Shown in pieces: positions 58,861 through 64,000 of a stretch of DNA of 64,000 nucleotides (its first letter is position 1; each line of letters begins with the position of its first letter). The notes under the pieces are model-generated. The model was not told the origin of the DNA. It did not search any database and was given only the letters and a program-made list of their open reading frames with translations. This DNA comes from Scatophagus argus (lineage: Eukaryota; Chordata; Actinopteri; Scatophagidae). The position numbers and the translations under genes are program-made. The stretch lies in contig NC_058511.1 in the NCBI RefSeq assembly GCF_020382885.2, forward strand, positions 64,501 through 128,500, read 5' to 3'.

Positions 58861-59025
58861 CCTGTGAATATTCTCATTCATCCAGGTCATGCTCGCTTGA
58901 CTAGGCTGGGACTAGTCCCAGCCTAGTCAAGCGAGCATGAACTGATGAAGCCTCTTGGATGAGAGGTGAAACGTCTTCAAAGACAAATAACTAAGTCCAG
59001 TTGCATTCGATTGAATTTCCTTGAG
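58861..59025 (+). mobile_element. 165-bp short insertion with hammerhead-like core and perfect palindrome
   Basis: The insertion is flanked by a perfect 15-bp direct repeat, ATAAAATAGAATAAG, at 58846-58860 and 59026-59040. That length is typical of target-primed reverse transcription. It contains a perfect 54-nt palindrome (58887-58940). Then comes CTGATGA (58942-58948), a 6-bp hairpin (58950-58955 with 58962-58967), and GAAAC (58968-58972), which is the conserved core pattern of hammerhead ribozymes. It shares block order with the insertion at 11155-11316. There is no coding capacity. Small hammerhead-bearing retroelements (retrozymes, Penelope-related) are known in animals; membership is an inference. 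Confidence 0.65.
58887..58940. repeat. Perfect 54-nt palindrome with no spacer
   Basis: The left half TCATGCTCGCTTGACTAGGC continues TGGGACT and is followed directly by its exact reverse complement. It would form a 27-bp hairpin or cruciform. It lies inside the 165-bp insertion, just before the CTGATGA motif. Confidence 0.97.
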
Positions 59026-59040
59026 ATAAAATAGAATAAG

Positions 59041-60652
59041 GTAAAAACAAAATAAAATAAGTAAAATAAATATGGTTCTGGATATAAACACCATATAAAT
59101 GTAGTACATTCAAATGCTGTGTGTTGCCATCTGGAGTTTAACCTCAGTGGGGAAATGTAGCTAAATTCCTATTTGTACAACTTTGTACTTCTTTTCCACT
59201 ATGTGTCAGAGGTGAACATTTTTACTGAATTGCATTAGTCTGTCAGCTTCAGTTCCTGTCCAGATAAGAAATTTCTCCTCTTTCTTCAGCTAAATGAACC
59301 CTTTAAAAAACAGGCTGAAAAGCTGCTCTGTGGGTTTTGTGTCCACTTTCGCTGAGGGCAGCACTCAGGTCTGCAGCAACATGTCGGCAACTCTTTTCAG
59401 TTCATCTGAGCCTCGTGCATCACTGCTGGGAAAGGCAGTTTACTCTCACACCGTTAAGACCATGTAGAAATCAATTTCATAGCTGGAAAACCAGGATGAA
59501 CAAAAAGGCCTGCAATGATTTACTAAGTACTTTATTTCTATTCATGTCACAGTTCGATCAGTACTTCTCAGCTGTACAAAACAATAATTCCTCACAATGT
59601 AATTGATCAGTTTATGTGTCCACATCTCCCACAAAGCATGAATAATTTCCAAATGTTTACAGTTTTATTTCTTTCGACTTTTATTAGCTGTACCAGTTTG
59701 ACGTCCTCATGTCTCCTCATGTGTGACAGTCAAACTGGACGCAGCTTCCTGTTTTGGACTCAAAGGTCAAATCTGTGGGACAAAGTTCACCAAAGCTGAA
59801 CTGTGGAGAATTCCATGTGGATTTACTTCACCTTTGTGACTAACTGGTGGTGTGACTCCGCTGTCAAACTGGTGCCTAACGTCTTTGCTCGAACCAAACT
59901 GAAGATCTCAGGTCTGAAGATGTTTTATGGGAAACTCTCAGACTAACCGTCACTTTGCGACGTGACTGTTTGGTCCCGGAGTGGCCTGTCCTGGATCAGA
60001 TGTTTCTCATTTACAGAAGGAAACCTCTTCGCGATGTATCCAGACTGAGGAGGAGGAGGAGGAGGAAGGAGAACCAGGACAAAACACGGCTTTGGTCCCA
60101 CTGATGAAAATAAGAAAGAAACTGTAAATCAAATCAACCTGAATATTTCAAAACAAAACTCAATAAAAACACCTGATTTCACCTCCGCACTCACACGTCT
60201 TCTTTGGATTTTCTATTTTAAAACCCTCTGGAGTCCACTGAGCAGGTTTTATTTACAGTCACATAAAATTATTTATAATTTCTTCATTTGGAACATAACG
60301 CTATTCCTCCTGTCGTCTTCATTTATTCATTTTTTTCTCTCCTGACTGCTGTCCACTGGTCAGTGAAGACAGGAAAGTCTGAAACAAGTTCCTCAGAGTA
60401 GAGGGAGAGGCTTTGTGGTAGTAGTCAACCACAACAGTAACTCAGACTCACTGACTTGAACACAGTGGCAGGCAAAACCACCTGTCTGTGAAACCTGCCA
60501 GTCATCGAGTCTCAGCTAACCAACACGTCAGCTTCACTGCAGCACAAGGGTGGAGCTTCATTGGCGTTGGGATGGACCAACCCCTAAAAACACAACGCAG
60601 ATACAGGAGTGAAGGTCCGCCACCGCGTCGCCCTCTCGTGTCTGAAATCACC
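59041..60652. other. Intergenic DNA and probable zdhhc14 3' UTR
   Basis: No coding exon recognised. The right part up to 60652 is probably zdhhc14 3' UTR, transcribed leftwards. Confidence 0.4.
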
Positions 60653-63615
60653 TCAGACGGAGCTGAGTTTAACCAGTCCCCTGACAGAGTCCTCATGCAG
60701 GGCGTCCTGGCTGGCGGGGTCGAACAGGGCGCTGGTGGTGGCGACAGGCAGATGTGGGTGGAGGTGCAGGTGGGCTGAGCATGGCAAGGTGCCCTGCGGT
60801 GTGGTGCAGGGCGTCTCCTCCGGGCTGACAAAGTGTTGGACGTGGTGGTGATGGTGGTGGAGATGGTGGTGGCAGTGGGAGTCAGCAGCAGCGGCGTCCC
60901 TCAGGGTCAGAATGTCTCCCCCACAAGATGGAAGGGAGGGCTGGGAGGGGGCCAGGTAGGCACAGGGGCCGCCTAGTGTGGTGGTCTTCCCTGGCAAAGG
61001 GGCCAGAACCACAGGATCACTGTGGAGCAGCGGTGTGGCTGCAGCCTGGAGGACAAACTTGGTACTCTGGATGCACTGATCCTGATCACACTGAGGAGAG
61101 AGAGATTCAAAGGAAACATGTTCCCCTGTGAAGAACAGGAATCTAATCCAGAATCTAAACCAAGACCTAACCCAGACTTAGACCTGACCATGGTCCCCTG
61201 GAGAGTCAATATTGATCAGTGAAGTCATTTTCCACCTACCTTGTGACTGTGGACCTGGGCGGAGACGTAGCTGTTCCCGTTGGACTGGGAGAAGGTCTGC
61301 AGTGTGTCAGACTGGATCAGGCCCCTCCTATCGATCAGACTGGGACACAGACACATAGAGTCAGTCCACAGTGACCACAGTCTGGTCAGCTTACAGAGAA
61401 ACGCAGTGACGATGGCTTATTTGAACCTGTAGACTTTGATTGGACAATCAATATGTTGACTGACAGCGAGATCAGCTGATTGGTTTGTGTCCAAGCTTCA
61501 CTCAAACAGCAAATGGGACTTTCTGATGGGACGGACTGAGTTTTAACAGGACTTTTAGGTGTCATGAATGTGAATCCGTATGTTTAGTCCTCCTCCACCT
61601 TCCTCTCTTGAGTCACATCTTCCTCCTCTGCACTTCAGTCCACGTCATCCGTCACTGAAGTGTTTTGTTTTAACTGTCAGGCTGCCCATTCGCCTCAGAG
61701 AGCTGCCAGCCTCAATCAATCAATCAGTTGATTATCAATAATCAGACAGGTCAGTCATGGACAGAGCTGGCAGGAATCAGACACAAGGACCTCAGGAGCA
61801 CAGGGGGTGGACAAAACGCTTCATCAATATCGCAGTATCAGTATTGTTGATATACATACACCCTATATGGCCAAAGGTATGAGGACAGCAGCACATTAGT
61901 GAACATTTGGGCATGCAGTGTATATTAACATATCCCAACGGTGCCCTCTGCTCGGCTTTTAAAACCAAACTTCATTCGATTTTTGCTTAACTTTGCTCCC
62001 CTTAAAAACCAGCAGAATGAAACCGCGTGAATGAGCTGCTGTAAGAGAGAAATAAAGAATCAGGTGTTGATGAAGCTCAAATCCAAACTGAGACCACAGG
62101 AAATGAAACACCTGACAAGACACTGAATCGTAATAAAACACAGACATTATGATGTTCCTTTATGAACGAGTGGAACGGATGGCGTTGTACCTATATTTTT
62201 AGATTTTTACTACACATGTAAATACCTGTATTTTTTTAGATTTATGCTTATCTTGTTGTTTATCCTATTTCAGTTTCAGAATCAGAATTCCTTTATTTAT
62301 CCCTGGAGGGAAATTATATGTTTCACTTTTCTTTCTTGGTTGGGAAAACTGCAAATGCAATGTCTGTACGAAAAAAAATTTCCCTTCTTTCCTGCTCTAC
62401 CGTTCAACCAAACCCAACTCCACACTCCCACCTTCCTCCCTCACCAATTGTCTCCTTGAAATAAAATCCTGGTCCACCTCAAACTTCCTCAGATAAAACA
62501 GCAATAAAACAGAACTTCTTCTGACAGGCACAAAATCCACATTAATGAAAGTCCATAACTTCTCTATTCCCATTGATGACTCCTCCATCTCCCCCTCCTC
62601 TCAGGTAAAGAATCTGGGTGTCATCCCCGACAGCACTCTCTCCTTCACCTCCCACATCAATAGTGTAAGCTGGTCCTCCTACTTCCACCTCAGTCCACTG
62701 CCATTGTTGTTCAGAGCCTCGTCACCTCCCGTTTAGACTATTGCAACTTCCTTCTGTTTGGCCTCCCACAAAAAAACCCTCCATAAACAATACAATACAA
62801 CGACACAACTGGTCCAAAATTCAGCCACTATCATCACACGCACCCCCTCCATCCATCAACCAGCCACTCCGTAACGCCGACTCACTCCCACATTTCAAAT
62901 CCAAACTCAAAACCCGTCTGTTTAAACAAGCCTCCTTGCTCTGACCACAACTGTATTGTCCATTTTAAATTGTATTTTACTGACTCTTATTGTTGCTAAT
63001 ACTGTGTCTGTATGATTAATGATGTGAGGTGTCCTTGAGTGTCTAGAAAGGCACCTATAAATAAAATGCATTATTATTATTATTTAGTCCGGAGTTAAGT
63101 GCTGCAGAGGCGGTTACTGACCTGGGAGGCAGAGGTCCACACAGGGCAGCACAGCAGTTGGTAAGGATGTTTCCGTAGCTGTAGGGGTTGTAGTTATTCT
63201 TCCCTCGCTTGTTGGACCAGGACCCTTTAATCTGGACCACAGCCAGACCAGATCCAGACCAGGACCAGGAAGAGAGAGAGGAGTGTTAGTTCAGTTCATC
63301 AGAGCCATAAATGTAAAAACTGGATCAAAACAGTCCTGGTTCTTTTTCTCTTGAGTGCCACAACAGAGAAAAGTCTCCTCCTGAAGTCCTATCAGGCACA
63401 TCAGAATCAGAATCATCAGAATCAGAATTCCTTTATTTATCCCCAAAGGGAAATTCTTTAATCCTTTCATCCTGGTGGTCCTTGAACTGCACTTTGGACT
63501 CGGGATACTTACGTCCTCATTGGTGGTCTGGTTGGAGCTAATCAGGTAGGTATGGAACCCTGACAGACCAACAATCGACCAGACAGAGAAGAAGCAAACC
63601 ACCACCTCCAGGACG
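60653..63615 (-). CDS. zdhhc14: ZDHHC14 palmitoyltransferase, C-terminal exons (5' partial)
   Basis: ZDHHC14 is a multipass membrane enzyme that S-acylates cysteines of partner proteins. Four exons lie in the window: 63615-63513, 63231-63122, 61339-61240 and 61090-60653. They encode a transmembrane helix ([19 protein letters not shown]), [20 protein letters not shown], then [20 protein letters not shown], and SLIDRRG. Next come [20 protein letters not shown] and a proline/histidine-rich tail. The protein ends [19 protein letters not shown], a C-terminus I recall as ZDHHC14-specific and a type I PDZ ligand (LSSV). NEDIKGSW is the conserved motif after the last helices of the ZDHHC9/14/18 group. 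The DHHC active site and N-terminus lie outside the window. The acceptor at 63616 reads AC rather than AG. Confidence 0.9.
62277..62335 (-). repeat. LINE-type 3' tail fragment
   Basis: CAGAATCAGAATTCCTTTAT then TTATCCCTGGAGGGAAATTA, the reversed common fish non-LTR tail, in a zdhhc14 intron. Confidence 0.6.
62470..63085 (+). mobile_element. L2/CR1-like LINE, 3' end only
   Basis: In a zdhhc14 intron, antisense to the gene. The + strand reads [19 protein letters not shown], the conserved C-terminal part of L2-type reverse transcriptases. In shifting frames it then gives SSEPRHLPF and a DYCN-type segment. The 3' UTR ends AGAAAGGCACCTATAAATAA with an (ATT)n tail at 63071-63084. It is heavily 5'-truncated and frameshifted, and inactive. 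Confidence 0.8.
63400..63460 (-). repeat. LINE-type 3' tail fragment
   Basis: Repeated ATCAGA units then ATTCCTTTATTTATCCCCAA and AGGGAAATTC, another reversed tail, in the zdhhc14 intron between 63231 and 63513. Confidence 0.65.
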
Positions 63616-64000
63616 GTGCAGAACAGAGTCAAGGCTTTGGTCCTTTGATTTGTACATTGCATTGCATTTATGTCACCCCTGGAGGGCACTGTGTCGCGAA
63701 ACTAAATTAAAGCTACTAAAGAGCGACTTAAATCCTCTTCTGTTAAAAGGATGTTTAGTTTCTGTTTGGGAACACGGAACATCCTGTTGAGAAGAAATTT
63801 TGGACATGTTATCAGTTTCTCTGACATTCTGAGAAACACTAGAACTATCCAAAACGGAGGACTTTAGTGGACCAGAAGCTCAACATGAAGCTGAGAGTCG
63901 TATGAGGCGTGCAGCCCCTAAACAGCGACTGTCTGCAGTGAAAGGATATCTGGCCGGGCTGTCTTTGAGCGCGCTCAGGAACCCCGTCCGGTTTGATCCT

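Overview
The window is vertebrate nuclear DNA, almost certainly from a ray-finned (teleost, probably percomorph-like) fish. Introns are short and bounded by GT-AG. Reconstructed proteins closely match vertebrate orthologues recalled from memory. The repeats are typical of fish: a Tc1 element, a PIF/Harbinger element, tRNA-derived SINEs, L2-like LINE debris and many short LINE 3' tails. No prokaryotic features, rRNA or functional tRNA genes were seen. All gene names come from reading exons by eye, without database searches.

Layout from left to right. 1-5122 (+): cpsf3, the pre-mRNA 3'-end endonuclease, missing its N-terminal exons. 5.3-9.4 kb: a spacer with a SINE and a decayed but nearly full-length Tc1 transposon. 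9429-17974 (-): adam17 (TACE), reconstructed in 18 coding exons, with a Harbinger remnant interrupted by a SINE in intron 1. 20151-24895 (+): taf1b, the TFIIB-like subunit of the RNA polymerase I factor SL1. 27.46-30.66 kb: an AT-rich repeat-like unit with degenerate inverted ends that encloses a broken SAMD3-like gene. 35720-40302 (+): klf11 behind a CpG-rich promoter. 43985-45130 (+): an intact, intronless mettl22-like methyltransferase gene. 46056-49365 (+) and 54389-57698 (-): two complete rrm2 genes in inverted arms of about 3.7 kb, with only four differences noticed. Between them, 50067-52543 (-): a tandem-repeat galectin (lgals8). 60653-63615 (-): the 3' exons of zdhhc14, whose 5' exons lie beyond the window.

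The order cpsf3-adam17-taf1b-klf11-rrm2 resembles human 2p25 as I recall it. mettl22, lgals8 and zdhhc14 are neighbours not expected there. The genes are mostly housekeeping or cell-cycle genes and do not form one pathway. Both rrm2 copies keep the same promoter, with an E2F-type site and two inverted CCAAT boxes, and both keep all reductase motifs. They differ completely in 3' UTR, because the match ends 7-14 bp after the stop codon.

The most notable observations are: the near-identical inverted rrm2 pair; two short insertions (about 162 and 165 bp, flanked by 8- and 15-bp direct repeats) that share a hammerhead-ribozyme-like core, one with a perfect 54-nt palindrome; the intronless mettl22; the SAMD3-like gene inside a transposon-like unit; and a possible U12-type AT-AC intron in zdhhc14.
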